Shown: positions 23,601 to 38,600 of the stretch, in pieces
Layout of the letters: each line of letters opens with the position of its first letter
Position numbering within the stretch: position 1 is the first letter of the stretch
DNA from: Telopea speciosissima
Lineage: Eukaryota > Streptophyta > Magnoliopsida > Proteales > Proteaceae
Direction of reading: 5' to 3'
Assembly (NCBI RefSeq): GCF_018873765.1
Contig: NC_057924.1
Span: forward strand, 13,479,001 to 13,543,000
Length of the DNA stretch: 64,000 nucleotides
Translations under genes and position numbers: made by a program
Notes under the pieces: model-generated
Database searches by the model: none
What the model was told of the DNA's origin: nothing
What the model saw: the letters and a program-made list of their open reading frames with translations, nothing else

Positions 23601-26600
23601 GAACGACAATGTTTAGCAGACATACATGGTTCACACTGAAAAACATGGGAAGAAGAAAAAGAAGAAATCAAGTGTTGCAACTATTTTTTTCAATAATAAC
23701 AAAAGAAGGATGGCCTAAACGTTGATGCGAAAGCATCACAAAATCAACAGTACTGTTGTCACTACACACACACACACACACATAGGACTGAGCTATAGGC
23801 AAAAAGGATATTTTGGGTTCAAGAAGGTAGAACTCTTTCTCCTTACATCCACTGCCAATAATCCTCTTTGTCGCCAAATCTTGAAAAAGACAATGAGAAG
23901 GAAATGGAGAAAATGGTATTGATCATGTTTTTTTCCAAAAAAAAAAAACATTTTTGGAGAAAATGGTTTTACCTGAAATAGTGGAAATGCTTCACTGATG
24001 TGCTAAGAAGGTTCAATATTGACTCCCCCAAGTGCTTCTGGCTTAGATGTGGTGAAGATTCGAAGAACAAATCAAAAGTCACCGAAAATGAGTGAAGAAT
24101 GAAGAAATAGGACAAAAAAAACGAAAATCAGCAGTCTTGTGAGCTCATTTCGACCGAGAGTAATGTAGTTCTAGATAGGTAGGACCGTAGGAGACCTACT
24201 AGGAACCAGGTAGATCAGGCCCTCACAAAGGTGCTGGCCGATGGGCAGAATTGGGAATTTTAGGTCAAAATTAGGGTTAGGGTTTGGACAATGAGGTTGG
24301 GGTTTATTGGGTAAAGCTAGGCAGGTCTATTGGAGTCTAATGAGGTAGGAATTGTAGGGGTTTGAGTGAAGATTTGAATTTTAGGAAATTAGGGTTTCGG
24401 GTTTTAGGAATGAAGGGGATGATGAGATCTTGGGTTCAGAGGGGGAATCAGGTCAAGGGGTGCTGGTCGAGGGTTACTGGTATGGAGAGGATGATTCGGT
24501 TGAAGTTTGGTGTGATTTGGATGGTTGATTAGTGCTGGACAGATGTTAGGTGTTTTTAGGTTTCACAGAGATGAAGGGGAATTAGGGTTTATACGATAGA
24601 TGGGGCTGTAAACTAGGTCGACTGGAGGGGAGGATTTAATGGATCTGTGGTTGAAGTTTGAATGGATTCTATGGAGATTAGGGTTTATGGGAATCGATTG
24701 GGGAGTGTAGGTCTAGGTTAGAGGATGAGGAGAAGAAGGGTTATTTGTAGAATTTTGTAAATAACTTACTGGGATGAAGATCAGCAGCAGCAGTAGCTTG
24801 AAAGTTGATTGAAGAAGACCTCCCGATCATGAACAGATGCAAGGAGTTGTAGGAGATCCACCTACCCTTCACCTTGATATGATTCCCAAGGTTGTCTTGA
24901 TATGACTCACAAGACTCACTCTCAAAAGAGATAACCAGCAGCAACAATAGCAGCAACAAAGAGATCGATTTTTTCAAAGTCTAATTGTGGGGGAGCCTCC
25001 CACGTTTTCATTAATAAATAATATGGCCCAAGGCCCAATCCTATTACACTCTCCCTCTAAAAATCGTGGAGGGGTAGGAATTAACATAGCTTTAAAACAA
25101 TTAATTAAAAGATGCTCTAAGAGCCAATAGGATTAAAACAAAACTAGCCAATAGAAAAGAGTAACTTAAATTGGACCATTGGTTGGACCGGTTCAATTTA
25201 AGAGCTAAAAAAAGAACTAAGTATAGAATGAACTAAAGCTAAAATAAACTAAGTATAAAACTAACTAAGGATCCAACTATGGCCCTATGGTTAGGGCAGC
25301 TTGTCTTCCTTGCGGATGCTTTGATCTGTATCAAAGAGTCGCGAGACTTGGTCTTTTTTATAAGGTGGGTTTGTAACATCTTGCCGATATTTTGGCGCGA
25401 TGTTACAATGTCTCGAAATCTCACGAAATGACCAAAATTTCAGTCGAGATATTGCATATTTTCATTTCGAGCATGCATTTTGTTTCGGTCAAGTCGAGAT
25501 ACTTGAAATTCTCTATATCTCGACCGAGATATGACAAGTTTTTGTACATTGGCTGTGACATAACCTTGCGAAATGCTGCAATATGCTCTCGTGTGAGAGA
25601 ATTGTGATTTGTTTGTAGTCCAGATGGGTACCCCATAGGTTCAGTCTCAACCATCACAGTGTATGCTCTAACTCCCCTCTCCTGCCACCACACATACTAG
25701 AGGATGGCCGTAAAGCACCCAACACCGCTCTTTAGTGTGCCCAGGTTTCCCACAGTGATCACATCTGAGTCTATTTTTGTCATCCCCACGGGGTTGCCCT
25801 TTACATCTTCCTCCACTACGCCAATCTCTGTGGGAGCTAAAAGTAAGAACAGACTGCTCAAGAGATGGTGCAGTTTCTATGGGCACTTGTCGAGTCTCCT
25901 CACTTTGTAAGTAGTTGTAGACTTCATTTAAGGAGGGAAGAGGAGACCGACTCAAAATTTGTACCCGGATTGGTTCATATTCCGGTTTCAGCCCACCAAG
26001 GAGGATTAGGACACGCTCCTTCTCCAGAATTCGGTAGACCTTTGCTTCATCCTTTGGATTGGATAGTTGGAGGTCCCTATTATGGTCATACTCCTCCCAG
26101 AGACCAATAACAATGTAATATTCAGAAATTGTCCTGTCTCCTTGTTTCATTGTGATGATCTTCTGGAGGAGTTGGTAAACCTTAGCTAAGTCACTCACTC
26201 GGTCAAAACTCTTGGAGACACTATCCCAAATATCTTGGGTAGTCTCCTTTCTCATAAACCTCCTATCAATCTCTAGCTTTATAGAGAAAATCAACCAAGT
26301 CATAACAGTAGAGTTCTTGGTCTTACATTTTTGATACGTTGGATCACTTGAGTTAGGGGCTTGAATGGTGCCTATAATGTACCCTAGCTTCCTCCTACTC
26401 CGAAGGGAAAGCTTCACAGAATGAGCCCAGTCCAAGTAGTTGATGTTGTCCAATTTCACAATGGAAATTTGGGTGCTGGGATTCTCAATGGCTATCTGAG
26501 TAGGATGAGAACTACTCGAAACACTAGCCGAAGCTTCCGCAGGTCCACTGATCTAATGTAGGAACACACTTACAAAGCAGGGACGAAACCCAAGCCAAAT

Positions 26601-29600
26601 GGGGAGTACATACTCTACCCAAATACTCCTTCCCAATGTTAAAAGGAAAAAAATCAGTAAGAAGAACAAACACACAACTCAAAGAAATCCAACTCAAATA
26701 CACTCTTCAAGGTGTAACATCACCTCATAACACCTCAAGAGGCCCAATCAACATAGCTCACCAACACAAGGCAGCCAAAAGCATCACATACAACATTTCA
26801 AGAACAAAATAGGGCATAAAATAATCCTGGCGGTACCTTTCAAACCAAGGAGAATTGAGTTATGCTTCAATAACTCTCTTCTTCACTAGCCAAGACCATG
26901 GGGATTGGATACTTGGATGTGACCCTTGGGTGATCTAAATGTACCCTATCCATGGTACAACAACTGTCGGACACCTCAAGAGGCCTAATCAACATAGCTT
27001 ACCAACACAAGGCAACCAAAAGCATCACATACAACATTTCAAGAACAAAAAAGGGCATAAAATAATCCTGGCGGTAACTTTCAAACCAAGGAGAATTGAG
27101 TTATGCTCTGTTCTTCACTAGCCGAGACCATGGGGGGGGTTGGATGTGACCCTTGGGCGATCTAATTGTACCCTATCCATGGTCCAACAACTGCCGGACA
27201 CCTGAAGAGGCCCAATCAACATAGCTCACTAACACAAGGCAGCCAAAAGCATCACATACAACATTTCAAGAACAAAAAAGGGCATAAAATAATCCTGGCG
27301 GTACCTTTCAAACCAAGGAGAATTGAGTTATGCTTCAAAAACTCTCTTCTTCACTTACCAAGACCATGGGGAGGTTGGATGTGATCCTTGGGCGATCTAA
27401 ATGGACCCTATTTATAGTCCAACAACTTCCCGATGTGAGAGAGATTGATTGTCTTTGTCGATCTAAGCTCCAAATATCCACTTCTTCACATGAGACCTTC
27501 TCTTGGTATTTCTATGTTCTTCATCCAAGATCATCTCATGACTTATTCGAACTTTTCACATAATAGCCTCTTCCTTGGAACTCCCTTTGTAACCTAAGGT
27601 TCCAAGGAGAGGAAATGGGAGCGAAGAACTTGTAGCAAGACTCTCAAACCAAAACCGTGGGCTCTAATACCATTTGGAATATAGAAGTTGCGAGAGAGCA
27701 AGAGGGCAAAAGAGAAGATGAGAGTAGAAGGTTGAAGAAGGAGAAGACGAAGTGACGGTAGAAATTGTGTGGGAGAGAATATACTTCTCTCCCCTATATT
27801 GATTCACTTAGCCAATAATAAGAGAAATTACATATATACTACACCCTTATTACATGAACTCTAACAGCTAGGCCATGCGATTGGGATGCTTTGTTGTTGA
27901 GAATTATTTTGTGTCCATGTGTTACTGTTCACTTGAACAGTAACTGTACTACTGTACTATTTTTACTTTTGTTACTATGTGTACTATTGTACTATTGTAC
28001 TACATGTACTATTTGTAGTGCCGTTTTTTCATTGTAAATTAAGAGGCTTGGTGTCTAATTAGATACACAAGCCATTCTCTCTAGTTCAGATCTGCTAACA
28101 TGGTATCAGAGCAATAGTAGGATGAAAGTCAGAAAAATGGTTCAATTGTTGCCAAAGACTGCATAGGGTAGCATAATATTTTGAGATAGACAATTCTCCT
28201 TGAGTAGTGTGAATGACCTTTTTCCGAATTTCATAGATTTGTGCATCATTACCAAGCTATCTGTAAGTTTCCTTGCAGGCAAACCAAATCTGAGATGCAG
28301 TATCAAGGAGAAGAAATCCACTAGCAAGGTCTGGTTGCATCGAGCCAATCAGATAGGACATAAGAACACTATTGTTTGCAATCCACCTAGCTTTAAGAGA
28401 ACCAGGAGTAGTGGGCATGGCAGTGGTGCCATCAATATGACCAGTAAGGCCACAGCCAACAATGGCAAAGGTTGCAGATCTAAACCAGATCAAATAATTG
28501 GAGCCATCCAATTTAATGGGATTAAGAGGAAAATTATGGTATTCAGTTTTACCAGATTCTTCAGCAGCAGAAGAGAGGTCCAAGTCACCCATGATTACAG
28601 TAGGAATACTTCCAAGATGAAGTCAGAAATTGAAGAATAGATTCCTTGAAGAATCAGGAGGTAGTCTTAAAAAAATAGCAACAATTAAGAGATCAATCCC
28701 CTTGATCGATGTTGCCAGAGTTTTTTTTTTTATTTTAAAAAAACCTGTTTTTTTGAAAATCGATGTAAAGGGGGAATGATAAAAAAACTTGTTGAATGAT
28801 GCTCAAACCTGTTGAACCAGCCTTCTAGCAGCAACAGAAACCAGCAACTCCAAGAGGGCAGCAACTGGATCTGTTGATCACCTCATCAGTACTGCCCTAT
28901 GATGAGAATAAAGGACAGAAAAAGGGAAAAAAAAAAAGAAGAGAAAAGGAGATCAAGAAAGGGATAAGAAGGAAGAAGAGATCGAGATTGAGAGAAAAAA
29001 AAGGAAAGGGAGAGGTCCCTAATTCGAGATTTGCTCTGATATCATGTTAGCAGATCTGAATTAGGGAGAATGGCTTGTGTATCTAATTAGATACCAAGCC
29101 TCTTAATTTATAATGAAAAAATTGTACTACAAATAGTACATGTAGTACAATAGTACAATAGTACAAATAGTAACAAAAGTACAAATAGTATAGTAGTACA
29201 GTTATTGTTCACTTGAACAGTAACCCTATAACGACCCAGATCCTTGGGCTTGGTGGGGCCCATAACCCGTCTGTATCGCACAGGATAAAACATCCATAAC
29301 TTTGAACGAATACCACAAATCAACGGAAAACTTAGGTAGGAATGGGATATAACTTTAAAACTTTTACTATAGGATCCCATTCACATACACGTACTTATGG
29401 GGAAAACACACTGTTGGCATACTATACTTAAACTTTATTACAGTTCCAAAACCTTAAGGTAAAACTGTATTCAGAACTTCTTATGACATAAAAGATCTAA
29501 AGAACCATAACCTTAAAAATGAGAGTTCGCAACTATAAAACGACTCTCGATCATGCCTATTGCGGATCAGCAGGTCCTTTACCTTTATCCTTACTACCTT

Positions 29601-32600
29601 GTCATGTAACATAAAAATACATTTTTTTTTTTCCATGGTATGAGCTATAAAGCCCAACGAGCATAATTAAACAATAGTGCTTAAATACACATCAATTCAT
29701 TAACTCTACTTCAATCTTTTGATCATGGTAAATCAGATTACATAAGTAGAGATCATGAATATGTATATCATACATGTTATATCATATCTTTCTTTCGCCT
29801 TAACGGCTTTATGTATGATAATCTTTCGTAACGTTCTCATCCTTCTTATGCCTCAACGACTCACATAGCTTATGTCATCATAACATAATTTCTAATTGCG
29901 ATGCCGAAGCACACCATTTACAGATCAGCATCAACCATTTATAGATCGCGGTGCCAAAGCACACCATTTCATTTTCATGATTCGCATGTTGTATCGGGCA
30001 ATATGTTGGGGTTAATTAATCATGCTTATTCATTCCTTTCATATGTTTTATACATGAGTTTCATTCATAATTATCCATTCATACATGTCTTTCAACATCA
30101 TGTGTACTACTACATAATTCAGTACATTTGGCATGCTACACATATACTTTAAACGAAAATCTTAATACAAGTTTGTATTCAATAGCTTGTCATCACATCA
30201 TACATTCAAACATAATATACTTCATTCAATTAATGCATGACTCATCATAGAACACCTATAGAAAAATCCTACTCACCTTCAAATGCGTTCCAAACTTCTA
30301 AACTTTAATCTAGTTCAATTAGTCCTAACTTCATAAATAACATTCCTGTTCAAAGCTGTTTTCGAGTCCTTTCTAGAGCACCTGGGTTGTTGATTCCTTA
30401 ATAGAAAATTGTATTTTTGAGTCCTCTAAACACAGCATAAAAAATCATGTCATTTGCTTTTGAAATGACTAAGGTATGCTCATTTTACTGGACATGGGTC
30501 ATTCTGCCCCTGTACCCAAAATTCTACCCAGGGGTTTGCATAACCCTGATTTTGCATGCCCTTATTTAGGAGCAGAATTTGGGATCGAATCCTTCTTCAA
30601 TATTTTCCCCCTATATGTCTAGTTTACAACCTATCTAGAATCATTCACTTTTGATTTAAAACGAAGTAGATATGCCATCTGGACTGACCAAAGGTCATTC
30701 TGCCAGAACAGGGTATCCGAATTTTAATGGGATTAAACAAGGGGTAAAGATTGGAGGTTTTAACCTCACTCCATTACATCTATACCATCCTAATTTTAGA
30801 ATACAATGGTTTACAATCAAAATCCCATTAATCTATAAAAGGAACACTTATGAAATCTAATTAAACATTGAACAATCAGAACAAACAAACAAACTTACCT
30901 ATACAATGTCAAATACCCATCTATGGAAATCAAACACCTCTTTGGATTCTTTCTTTTCCTTAATCCTTTCTTCAAATTCCAAAGTTCAGCAAGATAACCC
31001 AACTCTTACGTAGAAAACCTCACCCCTCTTTCCTATTTAATAATAAACCATAACACCTAACTTAATAAATTAATATAACTTCTCTTCTTCTCTCTTCTTC
31101 TTTTCTTGTCTCATTTGGTGTTGATATTTTCTCCACCAAATCCTATCTAAATTCCTACATAGAAGAATTCATTCTTTGCCATTCTGACTATATAATATTA
31201 TAGCTAATATCTTGTTAGACTACCACAATAGTAATATGTAACTTAGTCAAACTAGGAAGCTTACTCATCCCCAAGCCATGTGGCATCCTCACATTAGTTA
31301 AGTCCTTTGACCAAGTCCCACCCAAATGCTAGATGTCATCTCTAAGGCAAGCCATATGGTCCAATCAAAGAAGACCACTAGTACTTATCTATTCATTTAT
31401 ACTTAACTATTCGAAGTGCTTAACATGTCAGCTTGTGAAAGTTGAGCACCAGTGACCTTCAGGTCTTTTGTAACCACTAAAATTTCCCGAATGGAAGTGG
31501 AAGCATATCACCATGGATTTTGCGACGTCATTACCGAAGACTCCACAAGGTTATGATGTAGTTTGGGTGACTATAGACAGATTGACTAAATCAGTCCATT
31601 TTCTCCCTATTAGGATCAATTATAACGGACAGGTTAGCAGAGCTTTATGTGAGGGAAATAGTAAAATTGCATGGAGCGCCGGTTTCTATTGTGTCAGACA
31701 GAGATCCAAGGTTTACCTCTTGCTTTTGGAAGAATTTACAGAAGGCTTTGGGTACTCAGTTGCATTTTAGTACGACATTCCATCCACAGACTGATGGTCA
31801 ATCAGAAAGGACCATGCAAATACTTGAGGACATTGAGGGCATGCATGATTGATTTTAAAGGTACTTGGAGCAACCACTTAGCGTTGATTGAGTTTGCATA
31901 TAACAATAGTTATCAATCCACAATCAAGATGGCTCCATATGAAGCTTTGTATGGAAGGAAGTGTCGATCACCCATTTTGCTGGATCAAAGTGGGAGAAAG
32001 ATAGATTTTGGGGCCAAAAATAGTACAACAGACTTGTGATAAGGTGGAGTTGATACAAGATAGGATGAAGATTGCTCAAAGTAGGCAGAAGAGTTATGCT
32101 GATTCGAGGAGGAAACCTCTAGAATTTGAAGAAGGTGACTGAGTATTTTTTAAGGTAGCTCCAATGAAAGGAATTATGAGGTTTGGAAACAAAGGAAAGT
32201 TGAGTTCCAGGTATGTGGGACCATTTGAGATTCTTGATAGAATTAGACTAGTGGCTTACAGACTTGCCTTGCCACCTGAGTTATCCAATGTCCATATTGT
32301 ATTTCATGTATCAATGCTAAAAAAATATGTTGGTGATCCATCTCATGTTTTGAATTATCAACCATTGCAATTGAAAGACGATTTGTCCTATGTGGAAGTA
32401 CCGGTGGAGATCATCGACCGAAAGGACAAAGTGTTGCGGAATTGAGTTGTTCCATTGGTGAAAGTCTTATAGAGGAACCATTCAAGACAAGAAGCATTGT
32501 GAGAACTTGAGTTCGATAGGCGGATGAAATACCCCAAGTTGTTTGATGATTAAGGTACAGTAATTTCGAGGACGAAATTTCTATAAGGAGGGGAGGATGT

Positions 32601-35600
32601 AATGCCCCGCATTTCTTGTTTCAATATTTTTCGAATTTGAGGTTTTGTTAATAATGTTTATATGTTGTTTAAATGAATTATGGAAAATTAATGTTATTAT
32701 AATGTAGAGTATATTATTCTAATGTTTTTTTTAGTATAACTGAATAGTAAAGTATAAATGAATAGTTAAGTACTAGTGGTCTTCTTTGATTGGACCATAT
32801 GTCTTGCCTTGGAGATGACATCTAGCATTTGGGTGGGACTTGGTCAAAGGACTTAACTAATGTAAGGATGCCACATGACTTGGGGATGAGTAAACCTCCT
32901 AGTTTGACTAAGTTATATATTACTATTGTGGTAGTCTAACAAGATATTAGCTATAATATTATATAGTTAGAATGGCAAAGGATGAATTCTTCTACTTAGG
33001 AATTTAAATAGGATTTGGTGGATAATCTCAACACCAAATGAGACAAGAAAAGAAGAAGAGAGGAGAAGAGAAGAGAAGTTATATTAATTTATTAAGTTAG
33101 GTGCTATGGTTTATTATTAAATAGGAAAGAGGGGGGAGGTTTTCTACGTAAGAGTTGGGTTTTCTTGCTGAACTTTGGAATTTGAATAAAGGATTAAGAA
33201 AAAGAAAGAATCCAAAGAGGTGTTGGATTTCCATAGATGGGTAATTGACATTGTGAAGGTAAGTTTGTTTGTTTGTTCTTATTGTTCACTGTTTAATTAG
33301 ATTTCATAAGTGTTTCTTTCATAGATTAATGGGATTTTGATTGTACACCATTGTATTCTAAAATTAGGATGGTATAGATGTAATGGAGTGAGGTTAAAAC
33401 CTCCAATCTTTACCCCTTGTTTAATCCCATTAAAATTCGGATACCCTGTTCTGGTAGAATGACCTTTGGTCAGTTCAGAGGGCATATCTACTTCGTTTTA
33501 AATCAAAAGTGAATGATTCTAGATAGGTTGTAAACTAGACATATAGGGGGGAAATATTGAAGAAGGATTCGATCCCAAATTCTGCTCCTAAATAGGGCCA
33601 AATTTGTATGCAAAGTTAGGGTTATGCAAACCCCTGGGTAGAATTCTGGGTATAGGGGCAGAATGACCCTTGTCCAGTAAAATGGGCATAACTCAGTCAT
33701 TTCAAAGGTAAATGACATGATTTTTGATGATGTAATTAGAGGACTCAAAAATACAATTTTTCTATGAAGGAATCAACAACCCATGTGCTCTAGAAAGGAC
33801 ACGAAAATAGCTTTGAACAGGTAGGTTATTTATGGAGTTAGGACTACTTGAATTGGATTAAAGTTTGGAACGCATTTGAAGGCGAGTAGGATTATTCTAT
33901 AGGTGTTCTATGATGATTTATGTATTAATTAAATGTAGTATATTATGTTTGAATGTATGATGTGATGACAAGCTACTGAATACAACCTTGTATTAAGATT
34001 TTAGTTTAAAGTATATGTGTAGCATGCCAAATGTACTGAATTATGTAGTACTAAACATGATGCTAATACTGATCATACCTTATTCATCAAACGTGTTGGT
34101 GATGAGGTAACTATTCTCATAGTCTATGTTGATGATATTGTGCTGACCGGAAATGATGATGAGATCAACAAATTGAAGCGTTTCCTAGGCCGCAAGTTCG
34201 AAATAAAGGATCTAGGCCCTCTAAAATAATTTTTAAGGATTGAGGTTGCCCGGTCTTCAAAGGGTATCTTTCTATCTGAAAGAAATTATATTCTAGATCT
34301 TTTATATGAGACTGGGTTGTTAGGGTGTCATCCTTCAGACACTCATATGGAAGCTACTACGAGGCTCAAGGAGAAAGATGGTGAACCAGTTGATAAGGGT
34401 TGATATTAGTGATTGGTAGGCAAACTAATATACCTCTCTCACACGACCAGACATAGCTATTGCTGTGAGTTTGGTGAGTCAATTTATGCATGATCCTTAT
34501 TCCTCTCATTTGGGAGCAGTTATTCGCATCCTACAATACTTGAAGTTTGCTCCAGGAAAAGACATTCTTTTATCTCCCAATGGACATCTCAAGGTTGAAG
34601 CTTACATTGATGCCGATTGGGCTGGCTCACCTGACAGAAAATCCATCTCTGGATATTGTTCTTTTGTTGGTGGGAATCTTGTTACATGGCGTAGCAAGAA
34701 ACAGAATGTTGTAGCAAGGTCCAATGTTGAAGCAGAGTTTTGTGCCATGGCTCAAGGAATCTGTGAATTGTTATGACTTAGAGGATTGTTGCAAGATATT
34801 GGTGTTGTTGTCCATCTTCCCATGATGTTGTATTGTGATAACAAAGCTGCCATTAGCATTGCTCATAATCCTGTCGAACATAACCGTACCAAGCATGTGG
34901 AGGTTGACAGACATTTCATCAAGGAGAAACTTGAAACCGGCCTCATTGGTGTTCCCTTTGTTACGTCTTCTGATCAATTAGCTGATGTGTTCACTAAGGG
35001 GTTGAGTGGCAAAGTGTTTCATCCTATTCTAGTCAAGTTGGGCATGTGTGACATTTATGCTCCAACTTGAGGGGGAGTGTTGAGAATTATTTTGTGTCCA
35101 TGTGTTTTGAACAGTAACTGTATTACTGTACTATTTGTACTTTTGTTACTATTTGTACTATTGTACTACATGTACTATTTGTAGTTCAGTTTTTTCATTA
35201 TAAATTAAGAGGCTTGATGTCTAATTAGATGCACAAGCCATTCTCTCTAATTCAGATCTGCTAACATTTATGATTTGTAATTTTTCTATTTATATGGGAG
35301 TTTTAGATAGAGTTAGTTACGCAAGGATTTGCCTAAGATTAGTTTCCTTATTTGAGTAGTTCCCTTGTGGAGTTAATTTCCTAGACTGGTAGTAGTTGCT
35401 ATTTGTAGGGGTCTTTATTTTCTTTAAATGTGGATACCCAACGATTGGAAAGATAGAATGAAAAGAAAACTTGGGTTTTGTGTACCTGTGTGGTGTGTGT
35501 GTGTGGCCTTTTTCCCTTCTTCTCTGCTACTCTGGTTTTCTCTCTTCTTTCCAGGTTCACTTTCCTTTATAGTTCTTATTCTCTTTTTTTGTTATTTTTC

Positions 35601-38600
35601 TGCTATCTACTTCTTTGTGTGCTGTCATCTTGGAATTTCTTCAATTTTCTGCAACTAGCGATAGTAGCAACCCCTATGTGATTGATCAATATCCCTCATA
35701 CTTGATCCTTTCTGCCTAATATTCTGGTTGTAAATCAGTCTGCCATAAGTGATTAAAACCCCCATCGCTTGCTTCTGAAAATCCCTTCCATCGTGAGAAC
35801 CATAGCCTGCAAACAGGCTGAATATAAACTTACTGCCAGAAGCAGTTTCATTCATATCACTATTGAATAAAACTTGATTTCTTTTAACCAAAAAAAAAAA
35901 AAAAAAGAATAAAATTTGATTTCTGGTATTACTATTGCCCACCCCTAAGGGGCCTATGTGTTACACACCCATGCCCAAAATCTTAGGTCAAACTGAAGTC
36001 TACAGAGTAAGTTTTATCATTTGAATCGAAGAGAATTGCTGCTCGTTGTGGAGCAAAGGTTGAAGACAACCCTCGTATCTTGGCTCTCTGAAACTCTTTT
36101 ATTGTTAGTTCCTAAATTACACCCCCCTGTACCTTTAATCTACTCATGTCCATCAATTTGTTTTGCTTTCAAGAGTATCCCTACTCAATAAATATTAATT
36201 CCCTTTGTGTCCTTAGCCCTTTTACTTACCAAGTGACCCTTTAAAGAATCTGGTTAATTACAAGATTTCCATTACCCTCTTATAAATGGGCCATATTTCT
36301 TTGGGTGGGCCTGTAGTGAACCCAACTGGGTTTTTGAACCCTGGGATTGCTTCACTTTGATGGTTTGTAAACTAAAGGATGAAAGAAAGCTTGATAACTC
36401 GATAACTTTCTTATCTGTGAGAATGAGAATGAAAAAACAAACACTGGACTAGATCTTCCTCCCCAATCTGATATTATGGTACTGGTATAGACCAAAATTC
36501 CGTTGGATGTTAATCCGGGGCAAGTGTTTGGAACTATTATGACATAGCCCTGAGGCGCTCAATAGACCCACTACTCTGCTGTAGAAACTGAGATTAAGGC
36601 ATTAAGCTAATGTGGATTGATGTTTGTGCAGAAATAAAACTTTTTGGCTTGGGTTGAGGGTACTTGTGGGGAGAGCACGGTTTCGGAATTGGGTGGGAAT
36701 GCTTGGGTGTTATAAATTTTTTCCCTTTCTTGGGGCTTGGTGGTGGTGCTAACTTGGGAGAAGAGACCCTAGATCTTCTTCATGTTCGTAGATTGGTTAT
36801 CCTGCTGGATTTTGAATGCCTTTTGGTGGAAGGAGGATTATCTATTGCTGATTGTGGTTCGTCGGAGAAAAGGTTTTAAGGATTGGGTATATCTTGTCAG
36901 GATTGGGATCGGCTGATCCGATGGACTCTGGGCAATCTGGAAGGATCGGTTGTTTGGATTGGCTGATTCAGAGTGATCCAGTGGGGCTCAGTCTGGACCA
37001 ATCCAGTTCACTGAAGACAGGTTTACCAATGTCTTAGCCACCGAGTTTGCCTGGCAATTAATATCCAGGACTCCTAGTCTAGACTGTCTAGTTTGATTTG
37101 TGGGTCGAGCATTGCATGGTAGATTATTTTGTCCTCCTTTGGTTCATCCAGGATCCTACTGCTCCTTATTTGGCCGTGCCTTCTCTGTACAACATTTACC
37201 CTCTATCACCCTTTACTAGCTTGACCTAGCTCATTTTTGGTTTGATATCTATGTTGCTTTGCAAATATAATATTGTGTCGGGTTTTAGATTTTGTGTTAG
37301 ATGGGGCTCATTGTTTCTGTCTTCCCACTTCAAATGGTGCTGGGTAACAAAATCAAGCTCTCAATTCTTCTGTTTTTTCTTTCCCTGTTTTCTCCTAGTT
37401 TTTCAGAATCATTGTTTGCATTTACTACTGCGACAGTTCTGAAAAAACATGGGAAGTCTCCACACTTATCATTTTCCTGTATTACTTGATTACCTGGAGC
37501 TAATATCACACATCATACCAGGGTTTGTGTTCTAGATTTTTTGGTTTCTTTTACAGGAAGCTCTTCTGTTATAGAGTGGCAGATTTGTAGCTTATGCTTG
37601 ATTATGGTCATTAGACAAATTTTGACTATTTGTAAGAAGATTAATGATTGATTTTAGCATTGATTTTTTCAATTCTAGGAATTATTGCAAATGGATTGTT
37701 GAAATTCAGTGGGAGAAACCTCTTGAGTGAGGAATTGAAGCTAGTGTTGGAGCAATTCTTGTAGGCTGCAGCAATCTTTGTTTGGGATTGGAGAACTATT
37801 CAGAGATGATTGACCAATAGGGATGAAAATATCATCTATTTATTGATATCCCATATGGGACTTGGCTACAGCAATCATATTCTGGATAAGCAGCTAATCA
37901 TTTTTACAAACGACTGCTACGACCCCCCCCCCCCTTTTTCTTTGCAAGCATGCGTTATTAGATTAGATGGTATTTGGCTGAAGAACGGTGTTGAGCGTGG
38001 ATCTCTCTAACGAAATAATGCAGAAATAGTAACTTTGCTGGTTGCTATCTTCATTCAAGTTATTTTAGGAAGGGAAAGAAAGGTAAAATATGAGTAAAGA
38101 ACATAGGTTAGAATCTTATATGTGTTTGATGCCTGCTTAATTAGCATCATCATTTCACCCAATCCATCCAATGGTGGTTAGGTCAGTCTTGATATTCTAC
38201 CTTTTGTTTCTTGTTTTAGCTAATGCAAAGGCTACTTAATTAAACAAGGGTGAGGGTGGGGAGAGAGAAGAAAGAAAAACGAGAAAGGAGCTTAATCGAT
38301 TCTACTCTGCTATTTGATGTCCTTCTACTTGTAATAACTAGAGCTGCCGATGTTTGAAATTTCCATACTGTGTCTGCAATACTTTTGCCTTTGTGAGCAT
38401 TTTTCACTTGTCTAGTTTATTTGTTTGTTGGGCTTGATTATATTTGATATATTTATTTTGTCTTTTCCTAGCATTCAAATAATGGATGATCATGAATATA
38501 TTATATATCTGTTGATATACAACTCTAAATCATCTGGGTCAATCAGTAATTTTGTGACGAAAGTCAGCCAAGTTCATCAACTGCTTATTGAATCGAGTCA

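Noticed and set aside
23905..23967. GGAGAAAATGG direct repeat with an A run between, as another tail-only insertion
   Set aside because: The A run is followed by extra bases before the second repeat and the pattern is blurred by T and A slippage.
24240..24720. TTAGGGTTT-like phrases suggesting a telomeric remnant
   Set aside because: They are scattered and irregular, with no tandem array of the seven-base plant telomere unit.
24741..24977. Minus frame starting with MKKS and a leucine run, resembling a signal peptide
   Set aside because: The leucines come from a CAG/CTG-type simple repeat inside sequence inserted in a dead copia; the remainder matches nothing and has no gene context.
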